From positions 1,612,001-1,676,000 of the forward strand of contig NZ_CP072115.1 in NCBI RefSeq assembly GCF_017639855.1: DNA of 64,000 bases, given 5' to 3'. The notes under the pieces are model-generated. The model worked only from the letters and a program-made list of their open reading frames with translations. It was not told the DNA's origin and searched no databases. Origin of the DNA: Streptococcus sp. zg-86 (lineage in GTDB: Bacteria > Bacillota > Bacilli > Lactobacillales > Streptococcaceae). Positions 63,491 to 64,000 of this stretch are shown here, in pieces. A program made the position numbers and the translations under genes. Every line of letters begins with the position of its first letter. Position 1 is the first letter of the stretch.

Positions 63491-64000
63491 ATGGTTCATA
63501 CTCCCAGTCTTTCATTTGAAGTATTCCCTCCAAATCCCGCCGCAGGAAATGAGAAAATTCTCTCTGCCCTTCAGGATATGCAGGGTCTTGCACCACATTT
63601 TATCAGCGTGACTGCAAGTAATAATACATTCAATATTGAAGAAACAACAGTTCGCTTAACCGATTATATTCAAAATGACTTGGGTATCCCTTCTATTGCC
63701 CATTTACCAGCGATTTATCTGACCAAGAAACAAGTAACCACTATTCTGGCTGCACTTGATCAGATTGGAGTTCATAAAATCTTGGCCCTCCGTGGGGATA
63801 TCTTGCCTGATGTGACTCCGCAAAAGGATTTTCAGTATGCGACTGACTTGATTTCCTTTATAAAAGAAGAAGCACCACACTTTGATATTATCGGGGCTTG
63901 CTATCCAGAAGTCCACCCTGATTCACCGAATCAGCTTTCTGATATTAAACATCTAAAGAAAAAAGTCGATGCTGGTTGCTCGACCTTGGTCACCCAACTC
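63491..64000 (+). CDS. metF: 5,10-methylenetetrahydrofolate reductase (5' part, runs off window)
   Basis: The first 170 codons of a MetF: LSFEVFPPNPAAGNEKI start, FISVTASNNTFN, IAHLPAIYLTKKQV and ILALRGDILPD, all family positions for FAD and folate binding. It makes the 5-methyl-THF used by MetE. ATG 63491 follows GAAAGGAAACAAC. The frame is still open at base 64000. Confidence 0.95.
   Translation, partial: MVHTPSLSFEVFPPNPAAGNEKILSALQDMQGLAPHFISVTASNNTFNIEETTVRLTDYIQNDLGIPSIAHLPAIYLTKKQVTTILAALDQIGVHKILALRGDILPDVTPQKDFQYATDLISFIKEEAPHFDIIGACYPEVHPDSPNQLSDIKHLKKKVDAGCSTLVTQL

Overview
The window looks like a low-GC streptococcal chromosome, most likely Streptococcus suis or a close relative. 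The reasons are the gene orders (rsmH-ftsL-pbp2X-mraY; nrdR-dnaB-dnaI-der; gnd next to a RitR-type orphan regulator; metQ-M20 peptidase-metN-metP; trkH-trkA), a YSIRK/LPXTG surface protein, methionine boxes of the streptococcal type, and a large family of interspersed intergenic repeats. No rRNA, tRNA, CRISPR array, prophage or transposase gene is seen.

Layout. 1-2160: 3' part of a SpoU/TrmH rRNA methylase, then acyP and yidC. 2160-9260: a two-gene operon of a glycosyltransferase and a 1,875-residue MucBP/PEPK-repeat LPXTG protein. 9480-17700: greA, mltG, a GNAT acetyltransferase, murC, an unknown protein and an Snf2/SWIM helicase. 17700-18560: repeat element. 18560-23490: a broken membrane-protein gene, der, a nitroreductase, dnaI, dnaB and nrdR. 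23600-30510: AI-2E family permease, repeat, ritR, gnd, YceD (DUF177), trxB, DUF4059 and a DEAD-box helicase. 30590-35130: division genes mraY, pbp2X, ftsL and rsmH. 35150-36100: repeat array.

36187-43615 is the most interesting block: a compact flavin-based extracellular electron transfer (EET) locus. It holds EetA (NusG domain II), a MenA-like prenyltransferase, the flavin transferase ApbE/FmnB, a PplA-like lipoprotein with a flavinylation motif, a polyprenyl diphosphate synthase, a membrane-extended type II NADH dehydrogenase (Ndh2) and EetB (Gx family). Read together: Ndh2 passes electrons to a demethylmenaquinone built by the two prenyl enzymes, and PplA, flavinylated by ApbE, carries them outside the membrane.

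43970-48000: TrkH/TrkA potassium uptake and a MATE transporter, separated by repeats. 48650-53900: YnzC (DUF896), glyS, glyQ with a glycine T-box displaced about 870 bp by a repeat insertion, and a metallophosphoesterase. 54440-58620: methionine ABC transporter plus M20 peptidase. 59340-60000: two paralogous small membrane proteins. 60185-64000: a class I amidotransferase and metE-metF (metF runs off the end).

At least eight copies of one modular repeat (imperfect inverted ends starting TATAGTG and ending CACTATA) sit between genes. They share interchangeable internal modules, and in places supply a stop codon or promoter-like sequence to neighbouring genes.
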